Positions 1 through 8,621 are shown, counted from the stretch's first letter. The stretch is DNA of 64,000 nt from CAZTTG01 sp964615935 (GCA_964615935.1 CAZTTG010000004.1:62001-126000), one strand, 5' to 3'. Translations and numbers: made by a program. The notes: generated by a model from the letters alone, not told the origin.

Positions 1-985
1 CCACGTCCTCCACGTCGCCCACCTGCTGGTCCTGGAGGGCCCGGATGGTGTCCTCCCGGTCGCCGATCTCCTTCTGCAGCCTCTTCCAGGTGCTGTGAGC
101 CGGCTTCAGGCCCTTCTGGGTCTGCTTGAAGCGCAGGATCTCCGTCTGCAGGAGGGCGATCTCCTCCCGCAGGCTCACCCCGGGGGCGAGGCGGGATCGG
201 GGGACCTGCTCCGGCTCCTGCTTCAGGTCCTCCCGCAGGAGGCCCAGCCGGCTCTGCTCGCTGTCCAGCGCCTGGAGCTTGTCGCGGTGCTCCGCCTGGG
301 CGTCGATCAGCTCCTGCCAGACCGGCTCGGCGGCGAAGTCCTGCCAGGGGGAGGGCACCCCCATGGGCAGGTTGTTCTGGCGCTTGAGCTCCTTGAGCTC
401 GTGCTCGGCGGTGATGTACTCCTCCTCGGCCTCCGCCTCCTGCCCCTTCATGGTGATCAGGTCCCGCCGGGCCTGGGTGCGGTAGAGCTCGACCACCTCC
501 TCCAGGTAGACGTCGCGCAGCCGGTTCAGGAACTGCTCCGCCCGCTGGGGGTTGGTGTCGGTGTAGCTGGCGGCCAGGAAGGTCGAGCCCGCCCGGTCGC
601 GGCTCATGGTGACGGTGACGTCGATGCGCTCCAGCACGCCCTCGACGTACTCGGTGCGCAGCCGGTGGTCGGTGATGGCGATGAAGTCGTCCCACTGCAG
701 CTCCTCGATCACCGCCCGGACGCGCTTCAGGGCCTTGAGCTGGATGCGCGCGTCGGAGGTGTCGCGCTTGATGTCGTCGGCGTCCATGCTGCCGCTCTCG
801 ATGGGCGGCCGCACGTTGCGCACCTCGACCTCGGTGCGCACCTTGTACTGGCGCGGCAGGAGCTCGGCCCAGGCCATGGCCACGGCCAGGGCGATGAGCG
901 CCGGGAGGCTGACCTGCCAGATCCGACGGCGCAGGACCCCCAGGAACTCCTGGAGCTGACCCGGATGCTGCTGCTGGAGCGGCAT
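1..985 (-). CDS. Wzz/Wzc-type polysaccharide chain-length determinant protein (partial, C-terminus outside window)
   Basis: The reading frame opens at an ATG at 985 and stays open to the left edge, giving about 328 residues. After a short cytoplasmic start (MPLQQQHPGQ) there is a membrane segment at about residues 24-41, then a long, charged, mostly helical region rich in Glu, Gln and Arg. This is the layout of Wzz/Wzc proteins, in which an inner-membrane anchor carries a periplasmic coiled-coil that controls polysaccharide chain length. It lies 12 bp after the Wza-like gene on the same strand, and an AGGTGG sequence precedes the start. Whether a tyrosine autokinase domain (Wzc type) follows cannot be seen because the gene is cut. 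Family assignment rests on architecture and neighbours. Confidence 0.8.
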   Translation of the reverse strand, partial: MPLQQQHPGQLQEFLGVLRRRIWQVSLPALIALAVAMAWAELLPRQYKVRTEVEVRNVRPPIESGSMDADDIKRDTSDARIQLKALKRVRAVIEELQWDDFIAITDHRLRTEYVEGVLERIDVTVTMSRDRAGSTFLAASYTDTNPQRAEQFLNRLRDVYLEEVVELYRTQARRDLITMKGQEAEAEEEYITAEHELKELKRQNNLPMGVPSPWQDFAAEPVWQELIDAQAEHRDKLQALDSEQSRLGLLREDLKQEPEQVPRSRLAPGVSLREEIALLQTEILRFKQTQKGLKPAHSTWKRLQKEIGDREDTIRALQDQQVGDVEDV

Positions 986-997
986 GCTGCGCCACCT

Positions 998-1795
998 CTA
1001 GAAGAGGCCTCCCCCGAAGAGGCCGCCGCCGCCACCGTAGCCTCCCCGCCGTCCGCGCCCGCGTCCTCCTCCCACCAGGGCTCCGCGGAGCTGGCTGACC
1101 ACCTCGGTGACCGGGTAGATCAGCGCCTTGAGGAAGTTGGCCAGCGCTCCCAGCATGGTGGGCGGCACGTAGATGATGTCGTTCTCCTGCACGTGTATGC
1201 CGGAGAAGGTCGAGTCCCCGTCGTGGAAGACCGTCTCCAGGTTGGCGATGATGATCAGGGGATCGCGGGGGTCGGCGCGGATGAGGCGCACGCGGCCCAG
1301 GTTGGCGGCCTCCTGGGTGGGGTTGGCCTCCATCACCGCCTCGAAGAGGGTCAGGTCGCCCCCGAACTGGCGGGCCCCCTCGTTGCCGACCTCCCCGAAG
1401 ACGAAGTACTGCTTGGAGCCCTGCGAGGTCCGGATGCGCACCTTGATGTCGAGCTGCTCGTAGTAGGGCGAGTACTTCTCGGTCAGCAGCGACTCCAGGT
1501 CGGTCCGGGTCAGGCCGGCCACCGCCACCGCCCCCAGCTCGGGCAGGACGATGGTGCCGTCGATCTCCACCTCGTTGGCCTGGTTCAGCTCGTTGTGGTA
1601 GGCGTCCTGCATCTGGACCGTGTCCCCGATGGTCACGTAGTTCTCCTCCTCGGCGTTCCCGGTGTAGCGCTTCCCGAAGCCGTGGGTGTTCAGGTACTGC
1701 AGGAGGCGCTTGTCGGGGGCGGTGCTGCAGGCCACCAGGCACACGAGGGCGCCCAGGGCCGCCAACCTCGAGAGGGGGAGGGAGCCGGGATTCAT
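998..1795 (-). CDS. Polysaccharide export outer-membrane lipoprotein, Wza family
   Basis: A 265-residue protein with a lipoprotein signal peptide: a hydrophobic stretch ends in L-V-A-C with the acylated Cys at 23. A polysaccharide-export domain follows (the 'I-G-D-T-V' start near 57, then 'V-E-I-D-G-T-I-V-L-P-E-L-G' and a first soluble beta-rich repeat), then an SLBB-like segment from about residue 140 ('Y-F-V-F-G-E-V'). Members form the outer-membrane channel for capsule or exopolysaccharide together with Wzz/Wzc, and the next gene downstream is exactly such a protein. The C-terminal 25 residues are very Gly/Arg-rich (GGGRGRGRRGG... ending FGGGLF). That is unusual, because canonical Wza ends in an amphipathic barrel helix. 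It is shorter than E. coli Wza, which is common in the wider family. Confidence 0.9.
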   Translation of the reverse strand: MNPGSLPLSRLAALGALVCLVACSTAPDKRLLQYLNTHGFGKRYTGNAEEENYVTIGDTVQMQDAYHNELNQANEVEIDGTIVLPELGAVAVAGLTRTDLESLLTEKYSPYYEQLDIKVRIRTSQGSKQYFVFGEVGNEGARQFGGDLTLFEAVMEANPTQEAANLGRVRLIRADPRDPLIIIANLETVFHDGDSTFSGIHVQENDIIYVPPTMLGALANFLKALIYPVTEVVSQLRGALVGGGRGRGRRGGYGGGGGLFGGGLF

Positions 1796-1881
1796 GGGGA
1801 CGGGGGCCCCGGCCGGGGGCCGGGATTCCAGGTGGGGTCAGGGGATGGATCGGCCAAAGTGCTCGCCTGGCTGAATGGGCC

Positions 1882-2901
1882 TCAGGAGCCGTACTGGCGG
1901 GCGTAGTACTCCCGGTACGCTCCGTCCCGGACCCTCTGCAGCCAGACCTCGTTCGAGAGGTACCACTGGATCGTCCGCGGGAGGGCCTGCTCGAAGCGGA
2001 AACGCGGCTCCCAGTCTAGCTCTTCCCGGATCTTCGAGGCATCGATGGCGTAGCGCCGGTCGTGGCCGGGCCGATCCTCGACGAAGGTAATCAGGCTGTC
2101 GGGCTTCTCCAGGGCGGCCAGGAGCATCCGCACGATCTCAATATTGGGAAACTCGTTGTTGCCGCCGATGTTGTAGACCTCCCCCGGCCGGCCGCGCTCG
2201 AGCACCCGCAGCAGGGCCTCGCAGTGGTCCAGGACGTACAGCCAGTCGCGCACGTGCAGGCCGTCCCCGTAGACCGGCAGGGGTCGGTTCTCCTGCGCGT
2301 TGGCGATCATGAGGGGGATCAGCTTCTCGGGGAACTGGTAGGGCCCGTAGTTGTTGGAGCAGCGGGTGATCACCCCCGGGAAGCCGTGGGTGTGGCAGGC
2401 GGCCCGCACCAGCAGGTCGCTGGCGGTCTTGCTGGCCGAGTAGGGCGAGTTGGGCGCCAGGGGCGTCTCCTCGGTGAAGGCCCCCGAGTCCCCCAGCGAG
2501 CCGTAGACCTCGTCGGTGGAGACGTGCACGAAGCGCTCGACCCCTCGCGCCCGGGCGGCGTCGAGCAGGACCTGGGTGCCCTGCACGTTGGCGCGCACGA
2601 AGGGCAGACCCGATTCGATCGAGCGGTCGACGTGGCTCTCGGCGGCGAGGTGCATCACCGAGAGCGGACCCGAGCCGCAGGCCTCGAGGCCCCGGGCCAC
2701 GTCGGCCGGCTCGGCCACGTCCCCGAGCACGAAGGTGTAGCCCGACCAGGACTCCAGCTCGGTGAGGTTCTCGAGGTTGCCGGCGTAGGTCAGGGCGTCC
2801 AGGTTCACCACCCGCCAGTCGGCGTGCTCGCGGTGCAGGAGGTGCAGGAAGTTGCTGCCGATGAAGCCGGCGCCGCCGGTCACCAGGATGGTTCGTGACA
2901 T
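1882..2901 (-). CDS. rfbB: dTDP-glucose 4,6-dehydratase
   Basis: A 339-residue extended short-chain dehydrogenase. The NAD-binding motif TGGAGFIGS is at residues 8-16, followed by 'N-L-D-A-L-T-Y-A-G-N', the RmlB signature. 'S-T-D-E-V-Y-G-S-L' and the catalytic Y-S-A-S-K are present, as is 'R-C-S-N-N-Y-G-P-Y-Q-F-P-E-K-L-I-P'. It converts dTDP-glucose to dTDP-4-keto-6-deoxyglucose, the second step of dTDP-rhamnose synthesis. Length and motifs match the family throughout. It follows rmlA and rmlD on the same strand, 29 bp after rmlD. No rmlC (3,5-epimerase) gene lies next to it, so the final sugar could be rhamnose made with a distant RmlC, or another 6-deoxy sugar. Confidence 0.95.
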   Translation of the reverse strand: MSRTILVTGGAGFIGSNFLHLLHREHADWRVVNLDALTYAGNLENLTELESWSGYTFVLGDVAEPADVARGLEACGSGPLSVMHLAAESHVDRSIESGLPFVRANVQGTQVLLDAARARGVERFVHVSTDEVYGSLGDSGAFTEETPLAPNSPYSASKTASDLLVRAACHTHGFPGVITRCSNNYGPYQFPEKLIPLMIANAQENRPLPVYGDGLHVRDWLYVLDHCEALLRVLERGRPGEVYNIGGNNEFPNIEIVRMLLAALEKPDSLITFVEDRPGHDRRYAIDASKIREELDWEPRFRFEQALPRTIQWYLSNEVWLQRVRDGAYREYYARQYGS

Positions 2902-2930
2902 GTCGGTGGTGCTCCGTCAGGAATGCCGCC

Positions 2931-3860
2931 TCAGGGCCGGCCCGAGGCCTCGGCGGCCAGGAAGGCGGCCAGGGCCTCCCGCCAGTGGGCCAAGGGCCGC
3001 CCGCGCAAGGCCGCCAGGCGCGAGGCGTCCAGCACGCCGTTCGCTGGGCGCAGGGCCGGCCGGGGGAAGTCCTCGCTGCCGCAGGCGACGACCTCGACGT
3101 CCGTGATCCCGGCCAGGCGCAGGGTCTCGCGAGCGAGCTCGTACCAGCTGCACGAGCCCTCGCAGGCGGCGTGGTAGATCCCCGCCTCTCCCCGGTGCAG
3201 GACGTCCCACACGGCCGGCGCGAGCTCCAGGGTCGAGGTGGGCGATCCGATCTGGTCGGACACGACCTGCAGCCGCTTCTGCTTGGCCGCCAGGCCCAGG
3301 ATGGTGCCGGGGAAGTGCACTCCGCGCGCGCCGTAGAGCCACTGGGTGCGCAGGATCACCAGCCCCTCGGCGTGGGCGGCGCGGGCGGCCTCCTCGCCCT
3401 CCAGCTTGGTGCGCCCGTAGACGCCCAGGGGGCGGGTGGGATCGGTCTCCCGGTAGGGCCGGTCCAGCGAGCCGTCGAACACGAAGTCGGTGCCCAGCAG
3501 GATCAGCGCGGCGCCCGCCTCGGCGCAGGCCACCGCGACCGCTCCGGCGGCCCCGGCGTTGACCCGGCGGGCCAGCTCCGGCTCCTGTTCGGCCCGGTCC
3601 ACGGCCGTGTAGGCCGCGGCGTGGATCACCGCGTCGAAGGGGCCGTGCTCCTGCCACAGCTCCCGCACCGCCTGGTGGTCCGAGAGGTCCCAGCCCACGG
3701 CCGCCACCGGCGGAGCGCCCCATTTCAGGGACGCCGCGGTAGGGGCCCGGATGTCGGTGCCCACCGCGGTCACGCCCTCGGGGGCAACCAGCAGGAGCTG
3801 GCTCCCCAGCATTCCGCAGGCGCCGGTCACGAGGACCCGCTTGTGGGGCCGGCCCTTCAC
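2931..3860 (-). CDS. rfbD: dTDP-4-dehydrorhamnose reductase
   Basis: A 309-residue SDR protein starting with GTG. The first four bases of the gene (GTGA) overlap the rmlA stop codon. The NADPH-binding loop V-T-G-A-C-G-M-L-G-S is near residue 11, 'V-I-H-A-A-A-Y-T-A-V-D-R-A-E' is the typical RmlD block, and the catalytic pair is in Y-G-R-T-K-L-E-G-E. The family reduces dTDP-4-keto-L-rhamnose to dTDP-L-rhamnose. The C-terminal 'L-R-P-A-N-G-V-L-D' block matches the 'RP..S.LD' ending of RmlD. Coupling to rmlA implies the two enzymes are made together. The substrate requires 3,5-epimerisation, and no epimerase gene is visible in the window. Confidence 0.92.
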   Translation of the reverse strand: MKGRPHKRVLVTGACGMLGSQLLLVAPEGVTAVGTDIRAPTAASLKWGAPPVAAVGWDLSDHQAVRELWQEHGPFDAVIHAAAYTAVDRAEQEPELARRVNAGAAGAVAVACAEAGAALILLGTDFVFDGSLDRPYRETDPTRPLGVYGRTKLEGEEAARAAHAEGLVILRTQWLYGARGVHFPGTILGLAAKQKRLQVVSDQIGSPTSTLELAPAVWDVLHRGEAGIYHAACEGSCSWYELARETLRLAGITDVEVVACGSEDFPRPALRPANGVLDASRLAALRGRPLAHWREALAAFLAAEASGRP

Positions 3861-4627
3861 TTCGACTGCGACCCCTGGGCCTCCCGGGACTCCCGATCAC
3901 GGGTGTGGTTGGCGCCGCCTTCGGCCACCAGGCAGCTCGCCCGGTGCAGGGACTCGAAGGTGCCCGCGTCGGTCCACCAGCCATCCAGCACCCCGTAGGT
4001 CATGCTCCCGTCCTGGATGTACCAGTTGTTGACGTCGGTGATCTCCAGCTCGCCGCGGTCGGAGGGCTCCAGGGTCTGGATGACGTCGAAGACCCGGCCG
4101 TCGTACATGTAGATCCCGATCACCGCCAGGTTGGTCTGGGGCTCCCGGGGCTTCTCGATGATCCGCACCACCCGGTCGCCCTCGATCTCGGCCACCCCGA
4201 AGCGCTCGGGGTCGGGGACCTCCTTGAGCAGGATGCGGGCGCCGCCCTCCTGCCGCCGGAAGCCCTCCACCGCCTCGATCACGTTGCCCTCGATGATGTT
4301 GTCGCCCAGGATCACGCAGATCGAGTCGCCGCTGGCCCAGTGCCGGCACAGGTCCAGGGCCGCGGCGATGCCCCCCTCGCCCTCTTGGTAGGTGTAGTTC
4401 AGGTGCTTGAGCCCGAACTCCGAGCCGTTCCCCAGGAGCGAGAGGAAGTCACCCGACTTGCGGCCGCCGGTGACGATCATGATGTCGCCGATCCCGGCGT
4501 TCACCAGCGACTGGATCGGGTAGTAGATCATGGGCCGATCGAAGATCGGCAGCAGGTGCTTGTTGGTGATCTTGGTGAGGGGGAAGAGACGGGTACCGAG
4601 ACCGCCGGCGAGGATGACGCCCTTCAT
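3857..4627 (-). CDS. rfbA: Glucose-1-phosphate thymidylyltransferase (short RmlA type)
   Basis: A 256-residue nucleotidyltransferase. I chose the ATG at 4627 because the protein then begins MKGVILAGGLGTRL, the standard nucleotide-binding start; the open frame upstream is Pro/Arg-rich and not gene-like. Also seen are 'P-M-I-Y-Y-P-I-Q-S-L', 'V-I-L-G-D-N-I-I-E-G' and 'I-E-K-P-R-E-P'. RmlA joins dTTP and glucose-1-phosphate to make dTDP-glucose. It is shorter than the roughly 290-residue enterobacterial enzymes and ends soon after 'W-T-D-A-G-T-F-E-S-L', as in the short RmlA class, which lacks the C-terminal allosteric part. A sigma-70-like promoter lies about 100 bp upstream. Nucleotide specificity (dTTP rather than UTP) is inferred from the rml neighbours. 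Confidence 0.9.
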   Translation of the reverse strand: MKGVILAGGLGTRLFPLTKITNKHLLPIFDRPMIYYPIQSLVNAGIGDIMIVTGGRKSGDFLSLLGNGSEFGLKHLNYTYQEGEGGIAAALDLCRHWASGDSICVILGDNIIEGNVIEAVEGFRRQEGGARILLKEVPDPERFGVAEIEGDRVVRIIEKPREPQTNLAVIGIYMYDGRVFDVIQTLEPSDRGELEITDVNNWYIQDGSMTYGVLDGWWTDAGTFESLHRASCLVAEGGANHTRDRESREAQGSQSK

Positions 4628-4729
4628 GGTGCTGCCGTTCGAGTGCGGGGGTCCTGGGCTGGAGGGGGGGGGCCGGTGCGGCCGCGGCCGCCCGCCTGCT
4701 GGGCGGCGCCGCATCCGCGCCGGCGCCAG

Positions 4730-4758
4730 AGCCTAGTCCCCCTCCGGTCCGGTATCAA
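4730..4758 (-). promoter_or_regulatory. Predicted sigma-70-like promoter upstream of rmlA
   Basis: Read on the minus strand, TTGATA (4758-4753) is followed after exactly 17 bases by TAGGCT (4735-4730). It lies in the 169-bp gap between the epimerase gene and rmlA and would leave a leader of roughly 95 bases. This is the largest gap inside the minus-strand sugar-nucleotide run, so an internal promoter that lets rmlA-rmlD-rmlB-wza-wzz be expressed apart from accB-glmS is plausible. It is a prediction by eye only. Confidence 0.45.
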
Positions 4759-4796
4759 TCCGGGCACGGGCCTTTCGCGGCCGCCCCGACGGCCTC

Positions 4797-5753
4797 TCAC
4801 GAGCCCCCTCCCGGGCCCTCGCCGCGGTACCACTCGAGGAAGAGTCGCAGCCCCTGGCGGACCTCGGTGGAGGGCCGGTAGCCCAACTCCCGGCGGGCCT
4901 TGCCCACGTCCGCGTAGGTGACCGGGACGTCACCCGGCTGGGAGGGCTGGCGGTCGAGGATGGGCTCGCGGCCGCACACCTCGCCGAGCATCTCCACCAG
5001 CTCCGAGAGGGAGGTCGTGCTGGACTCGCCCAGGTTGTAGATCTCGTAGCCGCGGCAGCGGTCCAGGGCGCGCACCACCCCGTCCACGATGTCGTCGACA
5101 AAGGTGTAGTCGCGCCGCGAGGAGCCGTCCCCGAAGAAGGGGATCGGGCGGCCCTCGAGGATGGCCCGGGTGAAGGCGTGGATGGCCATCTCCGGCCGCT
5201 GGCGGGGGCCGTAGACGGTGAAGAAGCGCAGGCAGGTGGTGGGCAGCCCGTAGAGGTGGTGGTGGGTGTAGCAGATCAGCTCCCCGGCGCGCTTGGTGGC
5301 CGCGTAGGGCGACACCGGCCGGTGGATGTCGTCGCTCTCCTCGAAGGGCACCTTCTCCCGGGCCCCGTACACGCTGGAGGAGGAGGCGAAGACGAAGCGC
5401 TGGATCCCCGCGCGGCGCATGGCCTCCAGGAGGACCATGGTCCCGCGGACGTTGACGTCCTGGTAGAGCAGGGGATCCAGCAGGGAGGGGCGCACCCCGG
5501 CCATGGCGGCCAGGTGCACCACGTTGTCGAAGCGGCCCTCCCGGAAGAGCCCCTCCACCAGGTCCTCGTCGCGGATGTCGCCCTCCACCACCCGCGCGCC
5601 GCCCAGCTGGGAGGCGTTGGAGCGCTTGATGGCCGGGTCGTAGAAGTCGTTGAAGTTGTCGAGGACGGTGATCTCCTCGCCGCGCCGCTGCAGGGCCTCG
5701 GCGACGTGAGAGCCGATGAAGCCCGCCCCGCCCGTGATCAAGGTCGCCGTCAT
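4797..5753 (-). CDS. NAD-dependent sugar epimerase, UDP-glucuronate 4-epimerase type
   Basis: A 318-residue extended SDR with T-G-G-A-G-F-I-G-S-H at residues 7-16, 'N-F-N-D-F-Y-D-P', 'H-L-A-A-M-A-G-V-R-P-S', 'S-S-S-S-V-Y-G' and the catalytic Y-A-A-T-K. The 'L-D-N-F-N-D-F-Y-D' and 'A-A-M-A-G-V-R' blocks are typical of UDP-glucuronate 4-epimerases, which give UDP-galacturonate. A strong ribosome-binding site (AGGAGGAGG) lies just before the ATG. It sits 67 bp after glmS and two genes from a UDP-glucuronate decarboxylase, so both enzymes would draw on UDP-glucuronate. A different UDP- or GDP-sugar substrate cannot be excluded from sequence alone. Confidence 0.85.
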   Translation of the reverse strand: MTATLITGGAGFIGSHVAEALQRRGEEITVLDNFNDFYDPAIKRSNASQLGGARVVEGDIRDEDLVEGLFREGRFDNVVHLAAMAGVRPSLLDPLLYQDVNVRGTMVLLEAMRRAGIQRFVFASSSSVYGAREKVPFEESDDIHRPVSPYAATKRAGELICYTHHHLYGLPTTCLRFFTVYGPRQRPEMAIHAFTRAILEGRPIPFFGDGSSRRDYTFVDDIVDGVVRALDRCRGYEIYNLGESSTTSLSELVEMLGEVCGREPILDRQPSQPGDVPVTYADVGKARRELGYRPSTEVRQGLRLFLEWYRGEGPGGGS

Positions 5754-5820
5754 GGCCTCCTCCTCGACGGGTCTCTTGCGTCCCCCCGCGAGGGGTGCCC
5801 GCCGGTGATGGTCCTTCGAG

Positions 5821-7662
5821 TCACTCTACCGTCACGCTCTTGGCCAGGTTCCGCGGCTTGTCGATGTCGCATCCCTTGAGGTCGGCGTGGTGGTAGGCCA
5901 GGAGCTGCAGCGGGATCGCGTTGAGCACCGGCGAGAGCCACTCCGAGGTCTCGGGCACCTCCACCGCGCAGTCGGCCAGCCTCAGGCTCTCCTGATCGGA
6001 GCCGATGCAGATGACCTCCCCGCCGCGCGCTTTGACCTGTTCGATGTTGGAGCGCACCTTCTCGGGCACCCGCCCGGTGCTGTTGACCACCACCACCGGC
6101 ATCCCCGGCTCGATCATGGCGATGGGTCCGTGCTTCATCTCCCCCGCCGCGTAGCCCTCGGCGTGCACGTAGGAGATCTCCTTGAGCTTCAGGGCCCCCT
6201 CCAGCGCCACGGGGTAGTTGACCCCCCGCCCCAGGAAGAAGAAGCCGCGCGAATCCCGGTAGCGCCCGGCGATGGCGCGCAGGTGCTCCGAGGCCTCGTC
6301 GCAGAGGAGGCTCTCCACCTTGGGGCGCAGGCGCCGCAGCTCGTCCAGCAGGCGCCGGCCCTCGCTCAGCTCCAGCGCCTCGCGCGCCCTCCCCAGCCTC
6401 ACCGCCAGGAGGAAGGAGGCGATCACCTGGGCCACGAAGGCCTTGGTGCTGGCGACGCCGATCTCGGGGCCGGCGTGGGTGAGGATGCAGGCCCGCGACT
6501 CCCGCACCAGGGTGCTGCCGATCACGTTGCAGATCGCCGCCGGCCGCGCCCCCAGCTCGGTGGCCAGGCGCACCGCCGCCAGGGTGTCGGCGGTCTCGCC
6601 CGACTGGGAGATGGCCAGGGCCAGGGTGCCGGGGGACAGGCGCGGGTCGCGGTAGCGGAACTCCGAGGCGAAGTCGATGTCCACCGGCACGGCCGCCAGC
6701 CCCTCGATCATGTAGCGGGCGATCATCCCCGCGTGCAGGGCCGTCCCGCAGGCCAGCACCTGGACCCGGCTGGTCGCGCGCAGCTCCTCCTCCTCCCAGC
6801 CGGGGCCCTCGAACAGCGCCGTCCCCTGGACCTGGAGGATGCGGTCGAAGGCGGTGCGCGCGATCACCTCGGGCTGCTCGTAGATCTCCTTGAGCATGTG
6901 GTGCTTGAAGCCACCCTTGCTGGCGGCCTCGGCGTCCCACTCGATCTCCTTGACGGGGCGCTCCACCTCGGCCCCGTCCTGTCGGAGGATGGTGCAGCTG
7001 CCCGGGCTCAGCCGGGCGATGTCCCCGTCCTCCAGGAAGACCACCCGCCGGGTGTAGGGCAGCAGGGCCAGCACGTCCGACGCCAGCCAGGCGGCCTCCT
7101 CGGTCCAGCCGACCACCAGGGGGGGGCCCTGGCGCGCGCACACCAGCTCGGGCCGATCCCGACGCGCGACCGCGGCGAGCGCGTAGTAGCCCTCCACCCG
7201 GACCAGGGCCTGCCGCACCGCCTCGGCCAGCTCCTGGCCCCCGGCCAGGCCCCTGCCCACCAGGTGCGCCAGGACCTCGGTGTCGGTCTCGGAGCTGAAG
7301 GTGCAGCCCGCCGCCACCAGCTCGCGGCGCAGCTCCAGGTAGTTCTCGATGATCCCGTTGTGGACCAGCGCCATGCGCCCGGTTCCGTCGGTGTGGGGGT
7401 GCGCGTTGGCGTCGGAGGGTTCCCCGTGGGTGGCCCAGCGCGTGTGGCCGATGCCCACGTCGGAGGCGTGGGGAGCGTGCTCCAGCAGGTGCTCCTCAAG
7501 CCGCGAGAGCCGCCCCAGCTTGCGCCGCACCTCGACGCCCTCCCCGCAGGCCACCGCCACCCCGCAGCTGTCGTACCCGCGGTACTCCAGCACGCGCAGG
7601 CCCTCGATCAGGGTCTCCAGCACCGGTCCATCGCGGGTGATGGTCCCGATGATGCCGCACAT
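5821..7662 (-). CDS. glmS: Glutamine--fructose-6-phosphate aminotransferase (isomerizing)
   Basis: A 613-residue enzyme that makes glucosamine-6-phosphate, the entry to UDP-GlcNAc for peptidoglycan and polysaccharide. The start is fixed by MCGIIG: the Cys after the initiator Met is the glutaminase nucleophile. The class II amidotransferase domain spans about 1-215 ('H-T-R-W-A-T-H-G', 'H-N-G-I-I-E-N-Y'). Two SIS sugar-isomerase domains follow ('A-C-G-T-A-L-H-A-G', 'S-Q-S-G-E-T-A-D-T', 'G-R-G-V-N-Y-P-V-A-L-E-G'). The protein ends N-L-A-K-S-V-T-V-E, the invariant GlmS C-terminus. Its ATG overlaps the upstream stop by one base (TGATG), so it is coupled to the UDP-xylose synthase gene. No glmS ribozyme is visible upstream, and the coupled position leaves no room for one. 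Confidence 0.97.
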   Translation of the reverse strand: MCGIIGTITRDGPVLETLIEGLRVLEYRGYDSCGVAVACGEGVEVRRKLGRLSRLEEHLLEHAPHASDVGIGHTRWATHGEPSDANAHPHTDGTGRMALVHNGIIENYLELRRELVAAGCTFSSETDTEVLAHLVGRGLAGGQELAEAVRQALVRVEGYYALAAVARRDRPELVCARQGPPLVVGWTEEAAWLASDVLALLPYTRRVVFLEDGDIARLSPGSCTILRQDGAEVERPVKEIEWDAEAASKGGFKHHMLKEIYEQPEVIARTAFDRILQVQGTALFEGPGWEEEELRATSRVQVLACGTALHAGMIARYMIEGLAAVPVDIDFASEFRYRDPRLSPGTLALAISQSGETADTLAAVRLATELGARPAAICNVIGSTLVRESRACILTHAGPEIGVASTKAFVAQVIASFLLAVRLGRAREALELSEGRRLLDELRRLRPKVESLLCDEASEHLRAIAGRYRDSRGFFFLGRGVNYPVALEGALKLKEISYVHAEGYAAGEMKHGPIAMIEPGMPVVVVNSTGRVPEKVRSNIEQVKARGGEVICIGSDQESLRLADCAVEVPETSEWLSPVLNAIPLQLLAYHHADLKGCDIDKPRNLAKSVTVE

Positions 7663-8621
7663 CAGGCCGGCTCCGTCGAGGTGGAGAGGCGCTCCCGGAA
7701 GTACTTCAGGGTCACGCCCAGGCCCTCGTGCAGGTCGACCTTGGGCTCCCAGCCCAGCGTGCGCCGGGCCTTGGTGATGTCGGGCTGGCGGACCTTGGGG
7801 TCGTCGACCGGCAGGGACTGGAAGGTGACCGCCGAGCTCGAGCCGGTCAGCTCGATGACCTTGCGGGCGAAGTCCAGCATGCTCATCTCGGCCGGGTTGC
7901 CCAGGTTCACCGGGAAGTCCTCGTCCGACATCAGCAGGCGGTGGATCCCGTCCACCATGTCGTCCACGTAGCAGAACGAGCGCGTCTGCAGCCCGTCCCC
8001 GAAGACCGTGACCGGCTCTCCGCGCAGCGCCTGGGACATGAAGGCCGGCAGGGCCCGGCCGTCGTTGAGGCGCATGCGCGGGCCGTAGGTGTTGAAGATC
8101 CGGACGATGCGCGTGTCCACCCCGTGGTAGCGGTGGTAGGCCATGGTCATGGCCTCGGCGAAGCGCTTGGCCTCGTCGTAGACGCCGCGCGGGCCGACCG
8201 GGTTGACGTTGCCCCAGTAGTCCTCCCGCTGGGGGTGGACCAGGGGATCGCCGTAGCACTCCGAGGTCGAGGCCAGGAGGAAGCGGGCTCCCTTGACGCG
8301 CGCCAGGCCCAGGGCCTTGTGGGTCCCCAGCGAGCCCACCTTGAGGGTCTGGATGGGCAGCTCCAGGTAGTCGATGGGGCTGGCCGGGGAGGCGAAGTGC
8401 AGGATGGAGTCGAGCTCACCGGGCACGTGGATGAACTCGGTGACGTCCTGGTGAACGAAGCTGAAGTGCTCGTCGGGGAAGAGGTGCTCGATGTTGCGGA
8501 GGTCCCCGGTGATCAGGTTGTCCATGCAGATCACCTCGTGGCCTTCGGCCAGGAAGCGATCGCACAGGTGGCTGCCGAGGAAGCCGGCTCCACCGGTGAT
8601 CAAGGTGCGCGGGCGGCTCAT
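7662..8621 (-). CDS. UDP-glucuronate decarboxylase (UDP-xylose synthase)
   Basis: A 319-residue SDR. The start is placed at MSRPRTLITGGAGFLGSHL so the Rossmann motif falls at residues 10-17. The UXS signature is complete: 'S-E-C-Y-G-D-P-L-V-H-P-Q', 'Y-W-G-N-V-N-P-V-G-P-R', then Y-D-E-A-K with catalytic Tyr and Lys, and 'I-F-N-T-Y-G-P-R-M'. The family decarboxylates UDP-glucuronate to UDP-xylose by way of a 4-keto intermediate. The gene overlaps the upstream lipoprotein gene by 4 bp and glmS by 1 bp, so it is firmly inside the operon. UDP-glucose dehydrogenase, which supplies the substrate, is not in the window. Confidence 0.94.
   Translation of the reverse strand: MSRPRTLITGGAGFLGSHLCDRFLAEGHEVICMDNLITGDLRNIEHLFPDEHFSFVHQDVTEFIHVPGELDSILHFASPASPIDYLELPIQTLKVGSLGTHKALGLARVKGARFLLASTSECYGDPLVHPQREDYWGNVNPVGPRGVYDEAKRFAEAMTMAYHRYHGVDTRIVRIFNTYGPRMRLNDGRALPAFMSQALRGEPVTVFGDGLQTRSFCYVDDMVDGIHRLLMSDEDFPVNLGNPAEMSMLDFARKVIELTGSSSAVTFQSLPVDDPKVRQPDITKARRTLGWEPKVDLHEGLGVTLKYFRERLSTSTEPA

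Noticed and set aside
95..1906. A 603-codon plus-strand open frame covering the wzz and wza genes
   Set aside because: The frame is Leu/Val/Gly-biased antisense of genes with conserved motifs on the minus strand. It ends in a random tail and has no domain.
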